Shown: positions 26,472-41,000 of the stretch, piece after piece | Layout: each line of letters opens with the position of its first letter | Position numbering within the stretch: the first letter of the stretch is position 1 | NCBI GenBank assembly: GCA_024305405.1 | Contig: JAKNDB010000087.1 | Coordinates: 1,426,001 to 1,490,000, forward strand | Source of the DNA: Dirofilaria immitis | Taxonomy: Eukaryota > Nematoda > Chromadorea > Rhabditida > Onchocercidae | Reading direction: 5' to 3' | Length of the DNA stretch: 64,000 nucleotides | The notes under the pieces: generated by a model | Databases searched by the model: none | The model's input: only the letters and a program-made list of their open reading frames with translations | Told to the model about the DNA's origin: nothing | Program-made: the position numbers and the translations under genes

Positions 26472-28397
26472 ATGGGCAAGGATTATTACAAAGTATTAGG
26501 AATTGCAAAGGGTGCTAGCGATGACGAAATTAAGAAGGCGTATCGCAAAATGGCATTGAAGTATCATCCAGATAAGAACAAAGAATCTGGTGCAGAAGCA
26601 AAATTTAAGGTTTGTTTCTTATTTTATTGGTCAGAAATTCTAGTAGTTTTGAGATCTTCTGAATTTCATGAATATCTTACGTAATTTTCAATTTTAGGAA
26701 GTAGCGGAGGCATACGATGTGCTGTCGGATCCGAAAAAGAAAGAAATTTATGATAAATACGGTGAAGATGGTTTGAAAGGGGAGAGGGAGGATTTGGAGG
26801 TCCTGGTGGCGTGCATTATGAATTCCAGTAAGCTTTTCTTTTTTTCACTGGATTTACGAAGTTAATTGCAGTAATTTAAGTATGAACACGTAATGGATTG
26901 AAAAAATCGATTTATCAAAGAATCTAGTCTCACTTTATTATGATGCCTTTTTCTTAATCAATTAGATATATAATTTGCAGGGAGATCCGATGCAGATGTT
27001 CGCACAGTTCTTTGGTGGTAGTGATCCGTTTTCTACATTCTTTGGTACAGGAACTGCTACTGGTGCAGGTGGACCACAAGTTTTCTTCTCAACTGGTGGC
27101 GATGATATGCATTTTGGTATTGCGTTATTTTCTGTTTTAAATCTCCGGAATTTCACATTACGAAAATATCGAAAGTTGAAAGTGATCTATTTCTTATAAT
27201 TTTTTATAGAAGAAAATCTTTAACTAAAAGATGTTCTTACAGACATTTCAGGAATGCCTTTCGGTCTAGGTAATCATCCACGACGCCAGCGCCAAGATCC
27301 TGTTGTGCAGCATGAATTGCTTGTTTCTTTAGAAGATATTTACAAGGGTTGTACCAAAAAAATGAAAATCACTAGGTTGTCGATTTGATTTCTTCCTAGA
27401 GAAAAAGAAATTGTCATGATTTTTTATCGATGTCATTTCTTAATTTATTTTTTTTTCTGTCGATTTTAACATTTGCCTTCAGTTTTTTCAGACTTATTAT
27501 TTATGAAGAAGCATTATTTCTGATAATTGCAGGAAAGTGTTAGCTTCTGATGGACAATCAACACGGATAGAAGATAAGGTATTGACAATCAATATTAAGC
27601 CTGGTTGGAAGAGTGGAACCAAGATCACCTTCCCTAAGGAAGGTGATCAACATCCAGGACGTGTACCTGCTGATATAGTGTTTGTCATCAAAGATAAGCA
27701 TCATCCTAAATTCAAGGTATTCTTGAATTAAAAATATTGTTTTTCTACATTCCTTAAAAAGCTCAATTTCTTGATAGTAAGATAAAAAGCCTTTTATGTT
27801 TATTTATTATTTTTCCAGCGAGAAGGTGCGGATATTCGATACGTACACAAACTGTCATTACGTGACGCTCTATGTGGAACGATTGTACATGTTCCAACAC
27901 TGGATGGTGGAACATATCCGATGCGTATCAACGATGTCATTAGACCAAATACGTCCAGGAGGTATGTTTGCTTTAATTGTTCAATTCATATTACTCCAGA
28001 AATATTTTTAATTATCATACTACGATTTAATTGAGCGATTTTAATGTATTATTCAAGGAAACAAATGATTTCAAATATTGCGAGCTTTGCCCGATATCAG
28101 TTTGTGGAAAATGGTTTCTAGTTTTCTGATCCCATTGTCATAGCTCATCGATATACGAAGTGATTTTCAGTAAATTATAATTTATGCTGTATATTCCCAA
28201 TAACCTGTCTTAATAATTTAATCATATTCTTCTCCAAATATTCAATACATAGCATTTTTAGGTTGACAGGACAAGGTTTACCGAATCCTAAAATGGCTGG
28301 ACGACGGGGTGATTTGATTGTTGAATTTGATGTGAAATTTCCGGATTCACTTTCATCAGCATCGAAAGAATTGATAATGAATGCATTACCAGCGTGA
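26472..28397 (+). CDS. dnj-13: DNAJB-type HSP40 co-chaperone
   Basis: Seven exons fit: 26472-26609, 26698-26827, 26981-27116, 27243-27375, 27533-27716, 27819-27961 and 28262-28397. Residues 4-70 are a J domain starting [11 protein letters not shown] with the HPD motif at 32-34. A Gly/Phe-rich linker follows ([19 protein letters not shown]). Then come the two DnaJ C-terminal beta domains ([66 protein letters not shown]) and an end in NALPA. There is no zinc finger, so it is type II (DNAJB1/DNJ-13). Such proteins stimulate Hsc70 ATPase and deliver clients, with HSP110, for disaggregation in the cytosol. Exon 2 needs one more G in the run at 26779-26782, and its donor reads CCAGTAAG where CAG|GTAAG is expected; both look like missing-base errors. 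An upstream heat-shock element fits stress induction. Confidence 0.93.
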
Positions 28398-31300
28398 TCA
28401 GGTCGCTGTGTTTTGCTTTATTTATATAATCTGAAAGCTCTCTATGTTTCTTCTAATCTGTCCTAATTTTTTTAATAGGTGTTAATGATTTTAGTGGTAT
28501 TATATTTTGGTTTGTATAAAATATGCAGTCTTTTTTGGATGTATAAAATTCAATATGTTTTTAAAAAGTTGCGAAACACAAGTCTCAAACCATAATTAAG
28601 AGTAGTGTTTACATGAAATGTGGCCATTTTAAATTTGGGACTGCTTTCTGCTTTTATAAGATGCAGCTGTTTTATATTTTATATCATCGGCATAATATAT
28701 TTTATCAGAAATTACTGTTTACTATATATGCAGAACTTCAGAAAAACACTGCTTGTTTTCCTGGAGTTTCACTTATCCCTATAGGGTAGCCTTTTATCCT
28801 TTTTCATTAAACTCATGATGTCTCAAAATTTCAGTGGTTGCTTTATCTTAATCTTATGCTTCTGAAATTTCATTATGGAGTGGTTTTTTTGTATTGTGTG
28901 ATGATGGAAATTGTATATACTGATGTTTTATTTTAACATTTGGGCTTTTAACCTGCCATTTTGTGTATCTGCTAACTGTAGCTGTCTTTTTTTTATTTAA
29001 AACAGTCCAAAATTTCCAGTCCCAACCTTACGGGTGTTAAATCTAGTGGAAACATTTTTGTTTTAAAGAGTTCTTAATTGAAGTAAATGTTCAGAGATAT
29101 CTGAAGAGTCTCAGAATAAACAAATAAATAAGTGGAAGTATGTCTTAAATTAATCTGATGAGTAGCGTGCCAAATGACGAAAAATTGTAGTAGGGTGAAG
29201 TATTTTGGCTTGTAAAGCCATTGATGACAAAGAGATGTCTGGATCCTCATTTGGGATGAAGACTCATTCAGACTTTGCAGTTATATTCTCAGCGTTGTGA
29301 AGTGGTTTGTTTTTAAAGTAAATTGTAGTTTTTAACTGGAATATTTTGAAAGGAATTTCAAGGCGATTAAAACACTTTTGGTGAAGAAGATTGATGATAA
29401 TAAAGTGGATTTCTTCAAATAGTTTGGGATATGATATATATGTCAGGTGGAACCATCTCGATGAACTTGTGGTATTTGTTAGAAGCAACGCAGAAATAAT
29501 GTTTTTATATCAGATGTCATTAGTGCGGTTTATTGATATTTTCTGCGACAAATGACCACATTATAGCTTTCGGTGAGGACAGTAGTAACTGGTGGGATCA
29601 CTGATCTTTTGTTTTTGTTCTGAACGTCGTGTTCCGGATCTAGATTTGCAAAATTCCCTCATAGGTTAAATCCTTTATGTTTATGGCATGTTTCGAAATG
29701 GGATTTGCCCAAAATTTAATATCTTAGTTATCTTTGTTGATGGATTGAGCCCTTTGTATTTATGGCATATTTTTAAATCACATCATTTCCGTGATAGCAT
29801 GTAACTGCTCAGAACTGTTCGGAAAATATTTCATATTTTTTGGTAGTTATAGAAATGTTGGGACTAGTGGATATTTCTATATTTCCTGATATAAATTTCA
29901 TTAATTTATCAATATTTCAGATTATTTTTATTTCACGAAATGTTTTGAAACTACATATTTTAGTAAAAATTGTCTGTGCGATTCGCATCACTAAAACTTG
30001 CAAAGATGTGAATTTCCCACATTTCATTTGTAGTAACTTTTTTTCGGGAATTCTTTTTAATCGATATATTTGAAATTACAGAAAAGCATGGATGAATAAG
30101 TTTTATATTATTTTAATTTGAAAAGATTTCACTTTTACAGGTTAATTAAATTTGATGTGTAAACGTTGATTACTAATTTGATGGTAGACGATGAAGTGTA
30201 ATATGTGTCATAATCCAGTGTAGTACAATGTAGAATGCCACAATAGTAGTGAATTTTGAAATTGAGAACCACTGGAAATATTTATGAACCTATAATAAAT
30301 CAAAAATCATTCATTATCATTTATTTCGTTTTATTATTCATTATATATTGTTTAAAAATAAAATTTTCAAACTAATACAATATCGAAAATTTTAAATCGA
30401 TACGATATTATAATCATCTGTATTGATAATATAAGTTATATTTAGAAGTTTACAGATAAATGATATGATTAATCTGGCAAATAAGTAAGTGCTGTTTTTG
30501 TGACAAATGCTTTTTAATCCTTTTGAATTTGTGCTGCACAAATAGATGAAATTTGTTAAATGTAATTTAAAAATTATGTCAAGGACAAGAACTGAACTTT
30601 TGTTGCTATTTCATGTAATGTTGAAATAAATTGAAATACATTATTGTCATTTTTTCAACTATTTTTCTCATCATTACCATCATTACATGTAATTTATATA
30701 TATATCAATCTGTGATACTAATTGAGAAAGAATGTTTAAAAGAAAAAGCGAGAAAAATATTTGATAAGAATAAAATTTATTGCGATAAATTAGCTTCTAC
30801 TGAAGTAGATTTCTTCATTTCATGATGCGATGTGATCTGAACTGAGAAGCATTTGGAATTCTGATTGTTATCTGAATCAATTAAATACTACCTATTGAAA
30901 TATACTATGAAATATTTTAGATTGAATTTTTATTTTACGGAAAATTTAGCACAAGTTAAAAACTAATTTCCTGATAGGTTTTTATCAATTTTATTTTTTA
31001 TCAGTCATTTTAATATTTTCAACCGGATTTTGTGGGTTTTTTTTCCTATTGAAATTTGTAAATTTATTACAGCATTCTAATATTTTCACCTGCCATTCTA
31101 ATATTTTCACCTGTCATTTTAATATTTTCATCTGGATTTTATCAGTGAAAAAATTTTATAAATTCTAACAGTCATACATCAAATTCTTTTCATAACATTC
31201 ATTATAGAAATATTAAATATTGAAGTATATTTAATTTCATCTTTGAACAGTACTAAAAATATATTCAGAGTTGTTAAATTTACCATTTAAATTAATTTAT

Positions 31301-32020
31301 CAGTTTTTATCAATTCTTCATATTATTTTACTGCTATAAGAAATCAGTACATTAATGCAAATATTTTATTCGTAAATTATTTAATTTATATGTCAATAAT
31401 TTTTGTTATCAGCTATTCAGTTCTTTTTATAATGATAATATTGATAACATTAATATAAAAGTTTGTATTCACAAATTCATTCAAAAATTAAATTTCCAAA
31501 AAGTTTAGAAATTATGTAGATAACGTGACTGTAATAATTTGACAAGGAGTAAAAAGTGATAAGCGAAAAAAATGATTAAAATAATCATAATCAAATATAT
31601 TATCTATAGGAATGAGAAGGAAATATTATATCTCTTATTTTAGTAATTCATTTTATGAATAATATCCAAATTGAATAGTTTTCCATTTTATGGCTAATAT
31701 ACGAGAAATATATAAAATTTCATCTTTTAAAATTGTAATATTTGTATTGTTTAATGTTAGCATAAATTTTCTAATTTTATTTAATTAAATTATCGATTTT
31801 ATTTCAACAAATATTTAAATTTCATTTGAAACTTCATGAGATCAATGTAAGCAATTTTAATATTTCAAACAATTTCTATCGAAATATTATTTTAAATTTT
31901 ACATATTCATTTCGTTGATATTTTCTTCTTTTTCATCATTGGCAGTGAAATTTTAAATTTTTGACTGAGTTAGATATTTTCAAATAAAGATCAGCATTTA
32001 TTGATCGATATTGATCATCA
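28398..32020. other. Intergenic region downstream of the HSP40 gene
   Basis: No gene is recognised. From 28398 to about 30300 the sequence is noticeably less AT-rich than other spacers and is rich in T and G on the plus strand, which would suit a long 3' UTR or an uncalled transcript. Possible polyadenylation signals AATAAA occur at 29115-29120 and near 30294. Frames of 60-77 codons at 29488-29264 (-), 29840-30073 (+) and 30631-30825 (+) look like chance and match no family. From 30300 on it is ordinary AT-rich spacer. Confidence 0.4.
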
Positions 32021-35000
32021 TTATTCTTTCCATTTTATTAGATCCATTTCTGGTATTTGGGTACATGATGTCATTTGACCAATTCGAAATGCTTTTCGTG
32101 GTACATCATTGATATTATCACCATTATCACAGAGCAAACGAGAAAAGCTGCTTTTACGAATTTCTATTAATTGATCTTGCGTAAAAATACCTGGATTTTC
32201 ATAGTAGAACCTAAAATCATTTTTTATTATCTTACGATGACAAGAATCTCTTCTTCGATATCTTACTTCTTGTCATCCTATCAGAATATTATCAATGCTT
32301 TGTTGCAATCATAGAAGAATGATATAAATTTCAAATAAATAATCATAAGTTATCATTTTTTTTTTGGATAGCAAACTTTAAGAAATCTATGATATGTTAA
32401 ATTTGAAATATTTTTTACCTATCACCATCTCTTGTCCTCTTAAACTGTGGTCCAATTATGCATGCAAAAGTTGGTCCAATAAAACCTCCTTGGACAGGAT
32501 CTTCCAATAAGCCACCAACGAATAAATCCACTTTATCTAAAATATTATAAGATATATTATTGCTATAATATCTTAAATTTAATAAAAATTAAAATTTTCA
32601 TAAAATTCTTAAAAATATACGAATTATGATATAGATAAGAAGGAAATTTAAATAAGTAATTGATAAAATTTCAAATTCATTTTTTATAAATTTATTCATA
32701 CCTGGTGTACCGTACATCAATTGTAATTTTAATCGTATTTCGTCATTCATAATTTCTCGTGAGAACTGAAATTTAATCAAATATTAAATCGATTTTGTAA
32801 TTTAATTAAATTATTATTATATTAAATAATCTATAATTTACATTCATCTATTCATTAGACATTTATTTTAATTTTTGCTAAATTAATAAATCAATATATT
32901 ACAAATTTTTAAATATTAATCAAACAAAAAATTGTTGAACTTTTTGATATTATTTATCAAATTAAATTGATTTATTTATTTAACAAAAATTTGGAAAAAA
33001 TTAGATTAAACTAATCAAATAATCAATCAATCAATCAATCAAATATTTTAAATTGAAATGATAAAAAAAAATGAAACACAGACATTATCAAAACTAGTAG
33101 CAGGTGAGAGTCCACAAAATTCTCGAAATCGTGTATATGATGGCAAACCATGATCACGACCGCGCTGTATATTAATAGCACCTAAGTCCGTATTACCAAA
33201 CATATTTTCCGTTATTGCTCTTGTTAAGCGTTGTGGTCGTCTTACCGGTAATAACATCATACCGCGTAATATCGGATCAATACCACCCTAAAAATTTCCA
33301 TAATTTTTAATCTATTAATTTGATTTTATCCATTATCTTTCTTATCATACTTATCATTCATTCGTACTTATTAGTAAACGAAACACTTATCTATAAATAA
33401 AATACGCCATCTATGATAAGTTAATCAAGTTCAACATTTGTTATATTTAATTATAGAAATTATAATTATGATATAATTTTGGCATAAATAAATTTATAAA
33501 ATACCTACACCAAATATCAAACGATCGCTATGTTGTGTTCCTTCAACAAATGAAAAACTTCCTAATGAAGTACTATTGAAATGTTGATCAAGACGTGGGT
33601 AAATTTCCTGAAATTTATGAGAATTTTCTAATATTTTATAAAATTAATTTATCAAATTATGTATACATATGAATGAATATTTTAAATAAAATAATAAGTA
33701 TTTTTGAGTTAAAAGATTTATTTAGTTGGAAAAAGTTAGAAAGATTTGTTAAATATTATTTTAATAATTTTAATGATTTTTTATTATTTATCAATCACTT
33801 ATGAATTCTAAAATATCATAAAAATAGATGAAAGAATTGAAATTGATAACATTGATTGCTAATCAATTGATTACATTTTCTTCCCTATCTTTTTTCCATT
33901 CCATTTAAAAAAATTTTCCAGAATTCATCCTATTTCTTTCATCATTTCAAATTAAAAAAGAAGAAATTTTGAATGAAATTCTTATCACATACTTGGATCA
34001 TTCCATGACCAAATCGAAAAGCTGCTGAAATGAATTCATTAACTAAAGTGGGATCAGTTTGAGAATTATATCCGCGATATTGGCCTATCGTTGGCTCAAA
34101 TGTAATGCCAAGAATTATTGGTAAAATTCTCTATAAATAAATAGCATAAATAATTAGTAATTTTAATATTCTTTGATTAAAAATTATATCATTTAAAGAT
34201 GATAAATATATCAATTATTTTTAGTTCCTTAAAAAACTTTTGAAATATTTAATTTTTAAACTTTCAATTATTTCTTAAAATTTGAATGAGCAACCTATAG
34301 GTGATAGCTTGAACTTCTGCGCCAACAATTTTTCTTGCTTCCATGAATAATCGATCACCGTTCCAATGCGGATTTAATTGATGTAGCCTACTCGCTAATC
34401 TGCCAAAAAAAGTTAGGCTGAATTCATTTTTTTTTTTTTTGTAAAATATAATTAATTAATTTAAATCCTCCAAAATTAATTTTTCATCTATAATGCTATA
34501 AATTACATAATAAAAGTGTTTCCCTTGCTTGTGGCTAAATTTTTTGGAGCCAAGAAAGTTTGCTCACTACAAAAAAAGGCCATATAATCAATTTTTATTT
34601 ATGCAAGCAAATAAATAAAAAAATTGTTTCATTTCAAAATACTTCAACTATTATGTTTATCACGTGTGTTAAGTTTATCCACGTAAATAATAATTATTTT
34701 AAACGTATATCTTCACGTCAATCATTTGCTATAGTATATGCATTCATAAAGAATTGAAATTTTCGCATTTTAGGATAATTTAAAGGAAAAAATATGTTAT
34801 TAAAAAGTATAGGAATAATTAATCAATGAATAATGTCGGATACGGTAAATTTTAATCAGTGAATAATATCGGGTAAGGTAAATTTTAATCGATGAATAGT
34901 ATTGGATACGGTAAATTTAACAGATCAAAAAATTTTATATTAAAAAAATAATTAAATTTGTTCTCATTCAAGTAGCAAGCTCTTGTATATGCTTACTTCT

Positions 35001-38000
35001 TGAAATATGATAATAAATGATAATATTACTATTAAAATATTGATGTAATAATTATCGATATGATAAGCAAAATTAGTAATTAAAGAATATTTTATTATTA
35101 TTATTTATCTTAGTTTATTATTCGATATATTATTTCTTATATAAAAATTTGTATTCAAATTTCTTCAGTAATTCATTTTTCACTGGAATTTTTATTTCTG
35201 TAACAAAAAACTGATAATTCATTGTAAATTGTTGATAACGGAAAGAAAACTTAATAATTCATTATAAATTGCTGATAAGAAAAAAATTGATAATTCGTTG
35301 TAAATTGGTGATAATAAAAAAATTGATAATCTATTATAAATTGTTGGAAATTGACAATTCATTATAAATTGCTGATAAAAAAATTGATAATTTGTTGTAA
35401 ATTGGTGATAATAAAAAAATTGATAATCTATTATAAATTATTGGAAATTGGCAATTCATTATAAATTGCTGATAAAAAATTGATAATTCGTTGTAAATTG
35501 GTGATAATAAAAAAATTGATAATCTATTATAAATTGTTGAAATTGACAATTCATTATAAATTGTTGATAAAAAAATTGATAATTCGTTATAAATTACTGA
35601 TAATTTATCATCAGATTATTATTACACATTGAGTTCTCATTCAAATTTTCATCTTTCTTTTTTTCTTGACAATAATTCTATTAATAAATTTATTTTTACA
35701 TCTAATTAATTAATGAGAGAAAATTTTTGCTGATTAAATCACGTACCGATTATGTTCTCGTGTTAATAAGATCTGATAAGAGCTAAGGCCTAGGAATAAA
35801 TTTACACGACTATCACCAGCAACAAAAATTGCTGGACAAGCTTCAACATTTCGACATACACTCATATCAAATGGAAGTAAGCGAAATCCATTGAAAAAGA
35901 CCGTTTTTAAAAACCCGTCCTACCATCTCGAAATTTATGCAAATCCTAAAAATTTAATTATGATGCATCAAGAAAAAAATTGATATAACTTTATAAATGT
36001 CATATGATTGATTCAAAAAAGTATCAACTATTTATATTTTATCATATCATATATATGCTTGTTCTATTTTATTATCACTAATCTTATCACTAATCGTTTT
36101 GAATCTAAGATTAGCAATCGTTTTATCGGTAAGATAAGATAATGAAATAGTATCAAGATGCGATGATAGATGTGATAATGAAATGAATTATTTTAGCTAT
36201 ACCTAAAATATTAGAATTACTATTTTTCATAAAATTTTGCTTACTCCAATACTGGACCCATAAATTGGCGATCCATCAATAAAATTCGTATTTTCATTAA
36301 GTTGTTGTCGTGGTTTCTGCCTACCCGAACCACATATTGCACTAGAACGTGAAACTCGAATACAACTACCCAATTTGAAACTAAAATTAACAAATTTTTT
36401 TTTTTTTGTTTTAATCTTTTCAAGTTTTTTTTATTAAAAATATAAAGAAAAAAAGAATAAAATAAAATATAATAAATTTGAGTAAAAAGTTAAATATAAT
36501 AAAATATATACTTCTCATTTGAATCCCAATTTAGAATAGGTATAGCCATACATCGGCCTTTAATATTTTGACAAATATTACATAATGCTGATGGTACAAG
36601 TGTTGTCTTTGCCATTTCATGAATAAGATATTGTCCCCATTGCATTAATAAAGCATTATATTCATGATGTTGTACCGTTTTTTGTGATGAAAGTATCAAT
36701 CGACTTACTTCACGAGCATTCGGTCGAATTGGAAACAAAGAACCGGAAATTAAATTTAAATATTTAATCTTATCTTGAATCCTATTTTATTTAGAAAATA
36801 TTTTAGCTTTTATTATAACAAGTTGAATTAAACTTAAAAATAAATAAATTCTCGCAGAAAATGTAAATTTTAGAATGAATGAAAAAAAAAAGAGCTAACC
36901 AACTGGCTCTGAAAGTTTATCATCATATTCTGGTAATAGCAATCTGAAATATTTTTAAGAATTTTTTTATAAAATCAAAAAGAAATAAAGTTTTATCTTT
37001 TTTTAAAAATCATTATCAGTATGTTATTTTTCAATAAATACAAATTATCATTTTTATCAAATTTATTCCAATAAAATTAACAATAAAAATTGATATTTTA
37101 ATTTTATTCAAAATCATATTATATCCTTTATTGTTTACAAATTTTCAAAATTTGAATGTGATTATAAAAAATTTTTATACTGCCAAATTTATATTATCGT
37201 AATCTTTGTTACAATCTCTGCTATGCTATTGCTACAATCTCTATTATCGTAATCTTTGCCGCAGACTCTATTATCGTAATCTATAAATTAATAATAACCT
37301 ATTGTAAGGTCGAAACGCAGCTCCACGTAATGGTCGCAATAAATTATTACAAGTACCATCCATGGTACGAAAATAAAGATTGTAACAAAGAGAACGTCGA
37401 CATTCTGCTTCATCTAAACGTGGAACACAACCGAAGGCAATATTTGATCGTACCACTTCAGTTTGTGTCAAAGGTCGTCGACCAGACAAATCTGAAATAT
37501 TTGTAAAAATTTTAATTAATCTCAAGTTTAGTTTAAATTTAAATATTTTAAGCATAAATAATAAATTAAATATATTTGCAATAAGAAGTATTATATTAAA
37601 CTTTTCAGCATTGAAAGGCAATTAAATTTATAATATTTTTTATTCTATTCTTCTATTTATAAACTATTTATAAAATTTATTTTTATTTAAAAACAATAAT
37701 GTATCGTAATGTGAAATTATAATTTAGCCAATTATTGAGAATCCATAAATTGCAAAAGTTAATTTTAAAGATTAATTTTGAAAATTTGTTTTGTGTTTGC
37801 TGCATGCATATCAAGTAAATTGGTCATACAATTGCATGCATGCCATATAAATTGGTCGTACAATTGCATGCATGCCATATAAATTGATCATACAATTGCA
37901 TGCATGCTAAATAAGTTGGTCATACAATTGCATGCATGCTAAATAAGTTGGTCATACAATTGCATGCATGCCATATAAATTGGTCATACTATTGCATGCA

Positions 38001-41000
38001 TATCAAGTACCATATAAATTGATCATACAATTGCATGCATATCAAATAAATTGATCATACAATTGCATGCATGCTAAATAAGTTGGTCATACAATTGCAT
38101 GCATACCGAATAAATCGGCGATTTAAACTATTTCAGAAGTATTTCAATTAATAACGAATGATAGCTAACCTTCAAGTGAAAAAATGAGTCGTTCACGAAG
38201 CATAATTTCAGCTACATTAGAAGAATTGAAACGATGAATCTGTTCGCATCGCTCAAGAGCTGTGAATTGTCGAATTGTCGTAGTTTCTTCTATTAGATGC
38301 GAAATAATCATCGAATCATTAGCTGGCTTTTTCGACGATTTCTAAAAATTCTAAATATATTTTGATACATATAGAATAACTGAAAAATGCTTTAAAATGC
38401 TGTTAATTTAATTTTTAAAACTTCTATCATCGTTTCTTAATAATTTTATGAAATAGAAGGATAACAATTTCAAGTAATTTCAATATTTACTTAATTTATT
38501 AAACTTTAACAAAAGTTTACTTTTTATTTTTATTTTTGCGACGCTTCTTTTTACTTTTTTACGAGAACGAGATGTTGTTGTATTGATTGATAATAGGTTA
38601 TGACCTGAAAAAGCATTCAAAAATTCCTTTTCAATGTTGAATTATTTAAAAATATTTCCAGGATAACAAGCAAGAATCCTAGGATAATTAAAAACTCAAA
38701 TACTTTTTAATTATGATTGTATGAGCATTATGATATCACTAAATGACGATAAAATATCTTGAACATCTCTCTATCTCTCTCATTCTCTCTCTCTCTCTTC
38801 TCTCTATTTTTCTTATACAAGAGCGATCTTTATATAGGATAATCATAAATATATATTTTGAAATATTTATGCTGCTAAAGTTTATCATTTAAATCAATGC
38901 CTTTGCAATTTATTATTATGTAAATTAATATCGAATATAAAAACCATAAAAAAGGAATTAAATTGAAATCGAAGAAAATATTTTAATAATCGATGATTAT
39001 ATGTTAAAATATTATCATAATCCTACATACGGTTATCAGTCTTATTTTAAATTTTGCCCGATTCTTAAATTACTGCCAAATTTATATTATTTTTTAAATA
39101 ATTCTCGACAATTCTCGATTGCATTATTGTGTAAATTTCATGCCTTAATTATAGATTATTTCGAATTTATTCTTTAATTGCTATTATTTGATTTTTTCCT
39201 ATCATTGCATATTTTAGATGGTAAAATAAAAAAAGAAAGAAAAATGATTCGTAGTTTCTTCATATTTCGAAAAATTAATTTTTCATCAAAAAATTGAAAT
39301 AATTCAGCTTTTGGATGTTTTATTTTATATTAAATTTATAAGCAGTAAAATAGAATTTAACTATAAAGATGAATAAATGATTCTTACAACAATAAAATTT
39401 ATTTAACTTCTTTTTCATTGATTTTGGTATTTTCATATAATGGATAAAACAAAATGCTACACTGTAAAAGTTCTATAATAAATAATTTTTAGCAAAAAAG
39501 TGATAATATAATATCATCAAGTGTATTTTGGAATGTTTTTAATCGAGAACTCTTATCATTGATAACATTCTGCTATCACTGCATTCTTTTCAGAAGAAAA
39601 ACAGAATTTCTTTTCAGAAGGAACAACAGAATTTCTTTTCAGAAGGAACAACAGAAACTTCCATCAAAAAATGCTAGAGATGTTCTCTTAAATAGAAATT
39701 TAAATTATTTAATTGGGCAATTCATGAAATATGAAATAAAAGTTGAGAAAAATAAATGAACTATCGGGATTACTGTAATAATACAGTATCTCCGCTGTAT
39801 AATCATTCGACACTTCTGATGTCCTATGCAATAAATTAGGTATATATTTCATTTGTGATATAATTGTTGTTAATAATTAATTATTTAAAATGAAAAGGAA
39901 AAAAAAGGAATATGAGATTTGTAAATTTTAACTGCATCAAAAATTGGCTGAAATTGAAAATTATAAAGAAATATTTCGATCAAATAAGAAATTAAATATC
40001 TAAATTAAAATTGAATGTATTGTTTAAAATGGCAGATGAAAAATAATTATTCGTTCTTAACTACAAAAGTATAAATAATTTTTAATCAATTATTTTAACT
40101 AATATTCAACCATTCCTATTAAGTTATTCAATCAATCATGTCGAGCTTCTTTATTTTTCAAAACTTATTTTTACATAATTGACTAATTCAAGTATTCTTA
40201 TCATGATAGATTCTTTTGACCCTTTGAACCTTTATCATCTAATCTATAATGCATTCTCTTTCATTCGTACATTATCAAATAGCAAAAAAACTTTTTACAG
40301 TATATTAGCATTTTACTTAATAATTCTTAAACAATAAACTTTTTATTAATACAAAAGTACCGATATATTGAAGAATAAGAAACTTAAACAACCATTAATT
40401 AATTCATTGGAACTAATTAAATCAAAAAGTTTGATGAACAACGTGATAAAACTAATTTATCTGCTGAAGTATGTCATAATAAACTTTTTTAGAATAGCCA
40501 TTATCAAACAGTATTATCTATCGAGAATATCTCATTATCATCTGAATACTTTACTACGATAAGTAAATACAATAACAACAATATTTTTCATCCTCTTATA
40601 TTATGATCGTTATTTCTATTTAATAAATATCATCAAGCATATTATTTTCAGATTTTTTTGAATCGAGAATCGAGAATTATAATAACAGTAATATTTTTCA
40701 TTATCTTATATTATGACAGCTATTTCTATTTAATAAATATCATCAAGCATATTGCTCTTAGATTGTTTTTGAATCGAAAATCGAGAATTATAATAACAAT
40801 CGAGAATCGGGAATTATAATAACAATCGAGAATCGAGAATTATAATAACAGTAATATTTTTCATTATCTTATATCATGATCGTTATTTCTATTTAATTTC
40901 ATCTCATACATTTGTGTTGCAAACTTTTGCAAAAATAAAAAATAAGCCAAAAATATGGACAATTTATACATATATCAGAAAGAGAAAATTTTTTTTTAAA

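Noticed and set aside
37800..38112. 32-bp repeats as a possible CRISPR
   Set aside because: No spacers between units, and they lie in an intron.
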